From: Nitrospira sp. UBA5699
Lineage (GTDB): Bacteria; Nitrospirota; Nitrospiria; Nitrospirales; Nitrospiraceae
DNA length: 18,068 bases
Assembly (NCBI GenBank): GCA_002420105.1
Contig: DIHJ01000097.1
Coordinates: 1-18,068, forward strand
Direction of reading: 5' to 3'
Shown here: positions 7,349 to 15,814 of the stretch, in pieces
Numbering within the stretch: the first letter of the stretch is position 1
Layout: every line of letters begins with the position of its first letter
Notes under the pieces: model-generated
What the model was told of the DNA's origin: nothing
The model's input: only the letters and a program-made list of their open reading frames with translations
The model's database searches: none
Program-made: the position numbers and the translations under genes

Positions 7349-7364
7349 CGGACAGAACTGTCCG
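7349..7364 (-). terminator. Hairpin immediately after der stop codon
   Basis: The 16 bases directly behind the der TAA form a near-perfect inverted repeat (CGGACAG, two-base centre, CTGTCCG). As RNA it would be a six-pair stem with a tetraloop. No U-run follows, so if it terminates transcription it would be a weak or Rho-assisted site; it may instead protect the mRNA end or be a protein site. Confidence 0.35.
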
Positions 7365-8747
7365 TTACTTCTTCCTGACGAGCAGGCGGATGGGGGTGCC
7401 GCTGAACCCGTAGGTCTCGCGGAGCTGGTTTTCCAGGAAACGGAGATAGGCGGGAGTGACGTCGTCCGGGTGACCGACGAACAGCGCGAACACCGGCGGT
7501 TGGACCGCCACCTGGGTCATGAAGGCGGACTTGGTGATCTTGGTCGGCTTTCCCTTCCGGACCGGCAGGGGATGGGTGGCCAGGATGTTTTGCAGAAATT
7601 GATTGAGATGACCGGTGGGGACTCGCTTGGAGAACGACGCATAGACCTCGTCGATGGTCGGAAAGAGCCGGCGGAGGGATTCCGGTCTGACCGCGGCGCC
7701 GAAGAGGACCGGCGCCCAGGAGAGAAACGGAAACCGTCGTCGCAAATCGAGCTCGACCTGCTGGCGCGCCTGGGCGTCGCCTTCCCGCAGATCCCATTTA
7801 TTCACCAATAAGAGACAGGCCCGCCCCTGGCGGATGACCACGCCGGCGATCTTCGTGTCCTGTTCGGTCACCCCTTCCTCCGCGTCGAGGAGCAGGACGG
7901 CGACGTCGGACCGGCCGATCGCGCGGAGCGAACGGGCCACGCTGTAGCCTTCGATGCCCCGGTCGATCTTCCCGCGGCGGCGGATGCCGGCGGTGTCGGT
8001 AAAGAGATAGCGGCGGCCCTGGTAGACGGCCAGCGAATCGATGGAATCTCTGGTGGTTCCCGGCACGTTGCTCACCACGACGCGGTCTTCTCCCAGCACC
8101 GCGTTGACGAGGGTGGACTTGCCCACGTTGGGGCGGCCTACGACCGCGACGCGGGGCATCGTGCCTTGCTCCCGTTGCTCCTCCGGGACGGGGAGGAGGG
8201 GATAGACGGCGTCGAGCAGTTCGGCGACGCCGATTCCGTGTTCGGCGGAGATCGGATAGAGCTGTTCGATCCCCAGCTGATAGAAGTCCGCCACCAGCGA
8301 TTCGACCTTCGGCGTATCGATCTTGTTGACGGCGACGAACAGGGGTTTCGTCGATCCGCGCAGCAGGCGGACCACTTCCTGATCCTGCGGGGTCAATCCC
8401 GTCCGTCCGTCCATGAGAAGGATCAGGATGTCGGCTTCCGCGATGGCGAGTTCCGACTGGCGCTTGATCAGCGCCAGCATCCCGTCCGAGGCGGAGGGTT
8501 CGAGCCCTCCGGTATCGACCAGACGGAAAGGGCGATTCCGATAGCTGGCATCGGCGTAGTTCCGGTCCCGCGTGACGCCGGGCACGTCGTCTACGATCGC
8601 GGTTTTCTTGCCGAGAATCCGGTTGAAGAGCGTCGATTTTCCGACGTTCGGCCTGCCGATGATCGCGACAAGCGGAACGGGGCCTCCCGCCGCGGGAGGC
8701 AGGGGAAGCGACGAAACCGGCGCTGGTGCTGTTTTGGTTCGCGGCAT
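7365..8747 (-). CDS. der: Ribosome biogenesis GTPase Der (EngA)
   Basis: A 460-residue double GTPase required for assembly of the 50S ribosomal subunit. Two G domains are visible. The first has GRPNVGKST near residue 34, DTGG and NKID. The second has GRPNVGKST, DTAG and NKWD. A KH-like C-terminal domain ends in TYGFSGTPIRLLVRKK, which is characteristic of Der. The ATG at 8747 is chosen because the family begins shortly before the first G1 motif; the frame is open further upstream but that sequence has no family similarity. Even so there is a Pro/Ala-rich extension of about 25 residues before the first domain. It is divergently arranged with the HAD gene (88 bases between starts). Confidence 0.96.
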   Translation of the reverse strand: MPRTKTAPAPVSSLPLPPAAGGPVPLVAIIGRPNVGKSTLFNRILGKKTAIVDDVPGVTRDRNYADASYRNRPFRLVDTGGLEPSASDGMLALIKRQSELAIAEADILILLMDGRTGLTPQDQEVVRLLRGSTKPLFVAVNKIDTPKVESLVADFYQLGIEQLYPISAEHGIGVAELLDAVYPLLPVPEEQREQGTMPRVAVVGRPNVGKSTLVNAVLGEDRVVVSNVPGTTRDSIDSLAVYQGRRYLFTDTAGIRRRGKIDRGIEGYSVARSLRAIGRSDVAVLLLDAEEGVTEQDTKIAGVVIRQGRACLLLVNKWDLREGDAQARQQVELDLRRRFPFLSWAPVLFGAAVRPESLRRLFPTIDEVYASFSKRVPTGHLNQFLQNILATHPLPVRKGKPTKITKSAFMTQVAVQPPVFALFVGHPDDVTPAYLRFLENQLRETYGFSGTPIRLLVRKK

Positions 8748-8766
8748 GGCAATGGTCAGGAATCGG

Positions 8767-8796
8767 ACCGTAGCACAGGGATCTCGCTCAGCACAA
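8767..8796 (-). promoter_or_regulatory. Weak candidate promoter of der
   Basis: Minus strand: TTGTGC at 8791-8796, an 18-base spacer and TACGGT at 8767-8772, preceded by TG one base upstream (extended -10). The leader would be about 15 bases. The matches are modest, but position in a short divergent intergenic region supports it. Confidence 0.35.
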
Positions 8797-8823
8797 CGGC
8801 TCGTCTTTGGCCCGTCCATCCGA

Positions 8824-8829
8824 TATACT
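8824..8829 (+). promoter_or_regulatory. -10 element giving a probable leaderless mRNA for the HAD gene
   Basis: TATACT, a near-consensus -10, ends just six bases before the ATG at 8836. The expected transcription start therefore coincides with the start codon. No ribosome site is present upstream of the ATG. I see no good -35 at 17-18 bases. Confidence 0.5.
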
Positions 8830-8835
8830 TTCGGC

Positions 8836-9537
8836 ATGTCACCGGATCTGTCATCCCTGATACCCCGGGCCCTCGACTGGTCGCAGATCGACGATGTCCT
8901 GCTCGATATGGACGGCACACTGCTCGACCGGCACTTCGACAACTTCTTCTTCGAAGAGGAGCTGCCCCGCCGGTACGCGGCACTGCACGGCCTCCTGTTC
9001 GATGAGTCCCGTGACCGCCTGATGGCGATGTACCGGTCGGTCGAAGGCGAACTGGCCTGGACGGATCTGCACTATTGGACGGAGCGGGTGGGCATCGACG
9101 TGGTGGCCATGCACAAGGAGTTGGACCACATGATCGGATTTCTGCCGGGAGCGGAAGAGTTTCTCCGCGACCTCCGGCGGCTGGGGAAGCGTGTGACGAT
9201 CGTCACGAACGCGCATGAGGCGGGCGTGTCGGTGAAAGCCGCCAAAACCGGGCTGGACCGGCACGTGGACCGCATTGTGGACGCGTTCGAGGTGGGTTAT
9301 CTGAAAATGCGCCCGGAATACTGGCCGGCCTGCCAACGGCTGGTGGGATTCGATCCCGGGCGATCCCTGTATGTGGACGACGACGAGAGCTGTCTGGATG
9401 CGGCGAGGCGGTTCGGCATCAGCGGGATCGTCCACAGCGCCAAGTCCAGCTCGCAATTGCCCCCCGCGCCTTCGACCGGCTACCTGTCCGTGGAGCGGCT
9501 CTCGCATCTCGTGAACGGCGGTCCTGTGTCGTTGTAG
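8836..9537 (+). CDS. yrfG: HAD-family hydrolase, YrfG-like GMP/IMP nucleotidase
   Basis: A 233-residue haloacid dehalogenase-type phosphatase. All four catalytic motifs are present: DVLLDMDGTLLD (nucleophile and acid Asp), VTIVTNA (motif II), the lysine in GYLKMRPEYW (motif III) and LYVDDDESC (motif IV, metal-binding aspartates). The segment after motif I, RHFDNFFFEEELPRRYA, matches the YrfG subgroup, which dephosphorylates purine nucleoside monophosphates; the substrate is inferred from that. Start ATG at 8836: the frame continues upstream only within der antisense. The -10 box six bases upstream suggests leaderless translation. Its stop is one base from the stop of the convergent methyltransferase gene. 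Confidence 0.87.
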   Translation: MSPDLSSLIPRALDWSQIDDVLLDMDGTLLDRHFDNFFFEEELPRRYAALHGLLFDESRDRLMAMYRSVEGELAWTDLHYWTERVGIDVVAMHKELDHMIGFLPGAEEFLRDLRRLGKRVTIVTNAHEAGVSVKAAKTGLDRHVDRIVDAFEVGYLKMRPEYWPACQRLVGFDPGRSLYVDDDESCLDAARRFGISGIVHSAKSSSQLPPAPSTGYLSVERLSHLVNGGPVSL

Positions 9538-9538
9538 T

Positions 9539-10165
9539 CTATCCGGCCGCCGGCGTGGCGGCCCGGCCTTCGTACATTTCGCCGGCGATCCGCGGCACGT
9601 GCGGCATCCGGAACCGTTCGAGGTGAACGATCCGTAATCCCCCCTGTTCGATCAGCCGGTCGATCCGACGGTTCAAATTGCAGCCGCAGCCGAGGATGTT
9701 CTGAACCGGATTGAGCCGATCCTGCCAGGCCGCCACCTTCGCGTCGTCGCTCCGGCCGTGCTCCAGGAACAGAAAGCTGCCGTCCGGTTTGAGCACGCGG
9801 CGGAGTTCCCGTAGGGCCTTCACGGGGTCGGGAATCGTGCAGAGAGTCCAGGTGCTGACGAGCGTGTCGAACTGCCGGTCGCCGAACGGGAGCGTTTCGG
9901 CGGTGACATGGTGCCGGCGGATCGGAAACGGGAGCGCCGAGGCCCGCGCGCGCACTTTCTGTGGCAGGATCTCGGCGGGATCGACGATCGACAGGCTCGA
10001 GACAGTTCGAGGATAGTGCGGCAGGTTGAGACCGGTGCCGAAGCCGATTTCCAGGACGTCGCCGCGGGCTTCCGCGAGCAACGCCGCCCGCAGCCGCTGA
10101 AACTCCTCGCCGCCCATCATCCAGTCCATGAGGCGGGGAAAAATGTGCTGACTGTAGAGGCCCAT
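9539..10165 (-). CDS. Class I SAM-dependent methyltransferase (METTL7-like)
   Basis: A 208-residue Rossmann-fold methyltransferase. It begins MGLYSQHIFPRLMDWMMG, then motif I VLEIGFGTGLN (about residues 37-47), the acidic end of strand 2 at SIVDPAE, the TAETLPFGDRQFDTLVSTWT region, and LRRVLKPDGSFLFLEHG. This order is that of the small Methyltransf_11 proteins related to eukaryotic METTL7 thiol methyltransferases; the bacterial substrate is not known. A GCGCNLNRRID segment in the C-terminal half corresponds to the conserved GC(H)LNR stretch. The ATG at 10165 gives the family N-terminus; the frame extends upstream to 10288 across the promoter region and into leuS and is rejected. An extended -10 lies nine bases before the ATG. 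Confidence 0.88.
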   Translation of the reverse strand: MGLYSQHIFPRLMDWMMGGEEFQRLRAALLAEARGDVLEIGFGTGLNLPHYPRTVSSLSIVDPAEILPQKVRARASALPFPIRRHHVTAETLPFGDRQFDTLVSTWTLCTIPDPVKALRELRRVLKPDGSFLFLEHGRSDDAKVAAWQDRLNPVQNILGCGCNLNRRIDRLIEQGGLRIVHLERFRMPHVPRIAGEMYEGRAATPAAG

Positions 10166-10174
10166 CGTCGCGCC

Positions 10175-10183
10175 AGTATAGCA
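10175..10183 (-). promoter_or_regulatory. Extended -10 promoter of the methyltransferase gene
   Basis: Minus strand TGC-TATACT, hexamer at 10175-10180, nine bases before the ATG at 10165. This is an extended -10 with no recognisable -35 and would give an mRNA with only two or three untranslated bases. Confidence 0.5.
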
Positions 10184-10212
10184 AAGACCTCGCCCGGCGC
10201 GGCCCGCGAATC

Positions 10213-10241
10213 TTGTTGCGTCCGAGAACTCTGTGTTAGAT
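10213..10241 (+). promoter_or_regulatory. Candidate sigma70 promoter of leuS-lptE-holA
   Basis: TTGTTG at 10213-10218 and TTAGAT at 10236-10241 with an ideal 17-base spacer, giving a leader of about 33 bases before the leuS ATG. It lies back to back with the methyltransferase promoter in a 115-base intergenic region. Confidence 0.55.
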
Positions 10242-10280
10242 TCGCTGATTGCCGAGAGCTGATCGCCTCCTCTGAGCGCC

Positions 10281-12716
<2,436 letters not shown>

Positions 12717-12741
12717 AACGTGCGCGACGGGCGGGAAAAGC

Positions 12742-13434
12742 GTGAAAGGCGAGACGCGAAGCACACATAAGAGTGGCCGTGCCGGTTCATCTCGGTTGCC
12801 TGCTCGTCGTTGCGGCGATGACGCCCCTGCCAGTCGCGCCTTTCGCGCAATTCCTGCATGTCTCGCGCTGGTGATTCTCGTCGGTTGCGGCTATCAGTTC
12901 CGGGTCGAGGGGGCCGGTCCGACCATCGGCGCCGCCCCGTCTGCGGCCTCTTCCGCTCCGCCGCCCCGCATCGTCATTCGCACCCTGGAGAATAAAACGT
13001 TCGAGCCCAATCTTGAATCGCGCTTTACGAATTATCTCCGGCATGAATTCTCAGCGGGGAGCGGAGCGCAGGTCGTCTCCGATACCGAAGCGGCGGATCT
13101 GATCCTGTCCGGCCAGATTCTGGCTGTCGAACTGCCGACGCTCAGTTTCAGCCAGACCACGACCCTGGAAAGCCGCGCGGAGGCGACCGTCGCGGTGAAA
13201 GTCGAGGAAACGAGAACCAAGAAAGTGGTCTGGACGCAAGCGGCCAAAGGGGCGTCGGAGTTCTATGTGACGCCGGACCTCCAATTTAACCGCGTGCTCC
13301 AGAACCGGGCGTTGGAACAGGCGGGCCGGTTCATTGCGGAAGACCTTGCGTCCCGCTTCCTGCTCCAGTTGGAGTCCGGCCGGTTGTCGAAGCAGACGGC
13401 CACTCCCACGCCGGCCCAGACCGAAAAACCCTAG
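12742..13434 (+). CDS. lptE: LPS-assembly lipoprotein LptE
   Basis: A 230-residue outer-membrane lipoprotein that plugs and helps fold the LptD barrel in lipopolysaccharide export. A lipobox LVGC is at residues 46-49 after a hydrophobic LALVI stretch; Cys49 begins the GCGYQFR sequence typical of LptE. The mature part contains IVIRTLENKTFEPNLESRFT and ADLILSGQILAVE, as in the LptE/RlpB fold. The GTG start at 12742 leaves an unusually long basic segment before the hydrophobic core; a TTG 18 codons later is an alternative. The C-terminal tail is Thr/Pro/Gln-rich. Position between leuS and holA strongly supports the identity and implies a lipopolysaccharide-bearing outer membrane. Confidence 0.9.
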   Translation: MKGETRSTHKSGRAGSSRLPARRCGDDAPASRAFRAIPACLALVILVGCGYQFRVEGAGPTIGAAPSAASSAPPPRIVIRTLENKTFEPNLESRFTNYLRHEFSAGSGAQVVSDTEAADLILSGQILAVELPTLSFSQTTTLESRAEATVAVKVEETRTKKVVWTQAAKGASEFYVTPDLQFNRVLQNRALEQAGRFIAEDLASRFLLQLESGRLSKQTATPTPAQTEKP

Positions 13435-13448
13435 GCGCGAGCGCGCTC

Positions 13449-14558
13449 ATGCCGCAAGCCGTCTCCCTCTCTCAATTGACGCAGCAACTCGCACAGGGTG
13501 CGGTCGCGCCCCTCTATGCGCTGATCGGGGAGGAGGATCTCCTCAGAGACGCGGCGTTGGCGCAGCTCAAACAATCGGTATTGGGGGCGGAAGGCGACGA
13601 CTTCAATTGCGACGTGTTCTACGGCGACGAAGCGGAAGGGACGCAGATCGCGGCCTGCGCGTCGGAAGTCGCGGTCTTTGCCGCGCGGCGCCTGGTGATC
13701 GTCAAGGCCGCCGACAAGCTTCCCGCCCGGCAATGCGAAGCCCTCCTGCCCTATCTCAAGGAGCCGAACGAGTCGACCACGGTCGTGTTTGTCGCTCCCA
13801 AGCTTGACGGCCGGCTCAAGTTCACCCAGGCGTTGATGCAGGCGTCCGTGGCGGTGGATTGCGCTCCGCTCAAGGAGGGGCAGCTCGTGCCCTGGCTCAA
13901 ACAGGAGGCCGATCGTCTCGGCGTCCGGATCGAAGAGGAGGCGCTGCACTTGCTCAAGGAGGTCTGTGGCGGCTCGCTCTACGCCGTCAGGCGTGAAGTG
14001 GAGAAGCTGGCCTCGTACGTGCCGGCCGACCGTGCCGTCACGGCCGCCGATGTGGCGGCGTTGCGCGGCACGGAGCCCGGCGCGTCGGTCTTCGACCTGG
14101 CAACGGCGATCGGAGCGAAGAATCGCGGAAGGGCGCTGGGCATCGTCGCCCGTAATCTCGAAGCGGGCGAAGCCCCTCTCAGAATTCTGGGGTCCCTGGC
14201 CTGGCAATATCGCCGGTTGTGGAAGGTGAAAGAATTGCTGCGACAGGGGGGACGCGAAGGAGAAGCGGCCAGGACGCTGCGAATGGATCCCTACAAGGTC
14301 CGGGCATTCCTCGGCCAATTTCCGGAAGGGCACTTGCAGGAGGCGCTGCGCGCCTTTCTGGAGGCGGACGGGAAACTCAAGGGCGGCAGTGCCGGCCGGC
14401 CGGCGATGCTGCTGGACCGTCTGATCCTGCAATTGTGCGACCGTCCCCAACCGGAGGCGGGCAAACCCGCGCCGGCCTCATCTCCGCCGGGGGCGGCTCC
14501 ACGGGCAAGAACGCTGTCGAATGTTCGGACGATTAGCGCGACGCGACCAAGGAGTTGA
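13449..14558 (+). CDS. holA: DNA polymerase III subunit delta
   Basis: A 369-residue clamp-loader delta subunit, which opens the beta sliding clamp. Family marks are PLYALIGEEDLLRDAALAQL near the N-terminus, FAARRLVIVKAADKLP, LVPWLKQEADRLGVRIEEEA, CGGSLYAVRREVEKLASYV, GASVFDLATAIGAKNRGRAL and the helical C-terminal domain with AWQYRRLWKVKELLRQGG and LLDRLILQLC. The start follows the lptE stop by 14 bases. The last 30 residues are a Pro/Ala/Arg-rich tail, and the final 26 bases overlap the 3' end of the convergent rpsT gene, so the tail is shared coding sequence on both strands. Confidence 0.95.
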   Translation: MPQAVSLSQLTQQLAQGAVAPLYALIGEEDLLRDAALAQLKQSVLGAEGDDFNCDVFYGDEAEGTQIAACASEVAVFAARRLVIVKAADKLPARQCEALLPYLKEPNESTTVVFVAPKLDGRLKFTQALMQASVAVDCAPLKEGQLVPWLKQEADRLGVRIEEEALHLLKEVCGGSLYAVRREVEKLASYVPADRAVTAADVAALRGTEPGASVFDLATAIGAKNRGRALGIVARNLEAGEAPLRILGSLAWQYRRLWKVKELLRQGGREGEAARTLRMDPYKVRAFLGQFPEGHLQEALRAFLEADGKLKGGSAGRPAMLLDRLILQLCDRPQPEAGKPAPASSPPGAAPRARTLSNVRTISATRPRS

Positions 14559-14808
14559 CGTGCTGCGTGAGGCGCGAAATGCGGCGGGAAGCCGTGTTCC
14601 GTTTCAACACACCCTTCGTCACCGCCTTGCTGAGCGCGGACGTCGCTTCCCGCAACGAAGTCTTGGCATCGTCGACCTTTTTCTCGGCGACGGCTGCCTG
14701 AACCTTCTTGACCAGGCTCCTCACGGCGCTCAACGCGGCGCGGTTTCTGGCCTGCCGCTTGACGGCCTGGCGGGCACGACGAATCGTAGATTTATGGATG
14801 ACTGGCAT
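14533..14808 (-). CDS. rpsT: 30S ribosomal protein S20
   Basis: A 91-residue basic protein that binds 16S rRNA in the small subunit. It begins MPVIHKSTIRRARQAVKRQA and continues with RNRAALSAVRSLVKKV, SLREATSALSKAVTKGVLKR and NTASRRISRLTQHVN, which is the normal S20 pattern at normal length. The ATG at 14808 has a ribosome site (CAGGAG about seven bases upstream). It is transcribed toward holA, whose last 26 bases it overlaps, and away from pyrF. A promoter is visible upstream. E. coli S20 represses its own translation; nothing here shows that directly. Confidence 0.97.
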   Translation of the reverse strand: MPVIHKSTIRRARQAVKRQARNRAALSAVRSLVKKVQAAVAEKKVDDAKTSLREATSALSKAVTKGVLKRNTASRRISRLTQHVNSLVASR

Positions 14809-14835
14809 AGCAAACTCCTGTACAAAGGAAGCGTC

Positions 14836-14865
14836 TTTCTACCACAGGGCTCTTCGGATCGTCAA
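14836..14865 (-). promoter_or_regulatory. Candidate sigma70 promoter of rpsT
   Basis: Minus strand: TTGACG at 14860-14865, an 18-base spacer ending in TGG, then TAGAAA at 14836-14841 (extended -10). The leader would be about 20 bases and carries the ribosome site. A second, inverted TTGACG at 14875-14880 makes an inverted repeat around position 14870. Confidence 0.6.
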
Positions 14866-14900
14866 GGTAAGCCATTGACGGCAAGCCAAAGGATGGACAG

Positions 14901-15614
14901 GTGACCAAGATCATCGCCCGTGACCGGTTGATTCTCGCGCTCGACGTGCCGTCCGCCGCGGAGGCGGAGCGGCTGATGGATCAGGTGCAGGACCAGATCG
15001 CGTTCGTGAAGGTCGGGCTTGAGCTCTACACCGCGGCGGGACCGGAGATGATCCAGCGGTTGATCAACCGGGGAAAGCGGGTCTTTCTCGATCTCAAATT
15101 TCTCGATATCGAAGAAACGGTGCGACGGGCCACGGAACGGGTGGCGGCGATGGGGGTGGAGTTTCTGACCGTCCATGCCAATCGCAAAGCGCTGGCGGCG
15201 GCGGTGAAGGGGCGAGGTCATTCCCCGCTGAAGCTGCTCGCGGTCACGGTGCTCACCAATTTCGACAGCCACGACCTGCGGGACATGGGGATCCAGCTGA
15301 CGGTGCAGGAGCTGGTGACGGCCCGCGCGCTGCTGGCCGCGGAAGTGGGCTGCGACGGCGTCGTCGCGTCCGGCGAGGAGCCGGGCGTGCTGCGGCCGAA
15401 AGTCGGCCCGCGATTTCTCATCGTCACGCCGGGCGTGCGACCCGCCGGGAAAGACGTGGACGATCATGCGCGAGCCACGACGCCGACCCAGACGATCGCC
15501 GCGGGCGCCGACTATCTCGTCGTCGGCCGGCCGATTCGCACCGCTCCCGATCCGGCCGCGGCCGCGGCCGCCATCCTCGCAGAGATGCAGGCCGCGTTCG
15601 ACGCCCGGGCATAA
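14901..15614 (+). CDS. pyrF: Orotidine 5'-phosphate decarboxylase
   Basis: A 237-residue TIM-barrel enzyme that converts OMP to UMP, the last step of de novo pyrimidine synthesis. Visible elements are LILALDVPSAAEAERLM, FVKVGLELYTAAGP, the catalytic FLDLKFLDIEETV with Asp64, Lys66 and Asp69, TVHAN, VTVLTNFD, VTPGVRP and YLVVGRPI (phosphate binding). The common family motif reads DLKFHDIPNTV; here His is replaced by Leu and Pro-Asn by Glu-Glu, but the charged catalytic residues remain. The GTG start at 14901 is preceded by AAGGA at a good spacing. It is divergent from rpsT (92 bases between starts). Confidence 0.95.
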   Translation: MTKIIARDRLILALDVPSAAEAERLMDQVQDQIAFVKVGLELYTAAGPEMIQRLINRGKRVFLDLKFLDIEETVRRATERVAAMGVEFLTVHANRKALAAAVKGRGHSPLKLLAVTVLTNFDSHDLRDMGIQLTVQELVTARALLAAEVGCDGVVASGEEPGVLRPKVGPRFLIVTPGVRPAGKDVDDHARATTPTQTIAAGADYLVVGRPIRTAPDPAAAAAAILAEMQAAFDARA

Positions 15615-15665
15615 GACTCGTCAATCGTCAACAGTCACACGATGGGCCTCAGAAGGGCAAGGCGG

Positions 15666-15695
15666 TTGCGGGGCCTCTCCTCACTTTGCTAAGAT
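15666..15695 (+). promoter_or_regulatory. Candidate promoter of tRNA-His
   Basis: TTGCGG at 15666-15671, an 18-base spacer and an extended -10 TGC-TAAGAT (hexamer 15690-15695), about 42 bases upstream of the mature tRNA 5' end. The 123-base gap between pyrF and the tRNA holds nothing else I can identify. Confidence 0.5.
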
Positions 15696-15737
15696 CCCGA
15701 TTCCCCTGTTTCTCGTTGCCTGCCGGTTTCCCTCGTG

Positions 15738-15814
15738 GTGGATGTAGCTCAGTTGGTTAGAGCGCCGGATTGTGGATCCGGAGGTCGCGGGTTCGAAACC
15801 CGTCATCCACCCCA
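15738..15814 (+). tRNA. hisT: tRNA-His (GTG anticodon)
   Basis: A complete cloverleaf. The acceptor 5' strand GTGGATG (15738-15744) pairs with CATCCAC (15804-15810). The D arm is GCTCAGTTGGTTAGAGC. The anticodon stem CCGGA/TCCGG encloses loop TTGTGGA with anticodon GTG at 15772-15774. The T arm has GGTTCGAAACC. Position 73 is C (15811) and CCA is encoded (15812-15814). A G at 15737 can pair with C73, as required for the extra G-1 of tRNA-His, so the mature RNA probably starts at 15737. The 3' half of this gene also encodes, on the other strand, the C-terminus of the integrase and is probably the attachment site. It may be the only histidine tRNA of the genome. Confidence 0.97.

Noticed and set aside
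8748..8942. Upstream extension of der
   Set aside because: It crosses the divergent intergenic region and the HAD start; no Der similarity.
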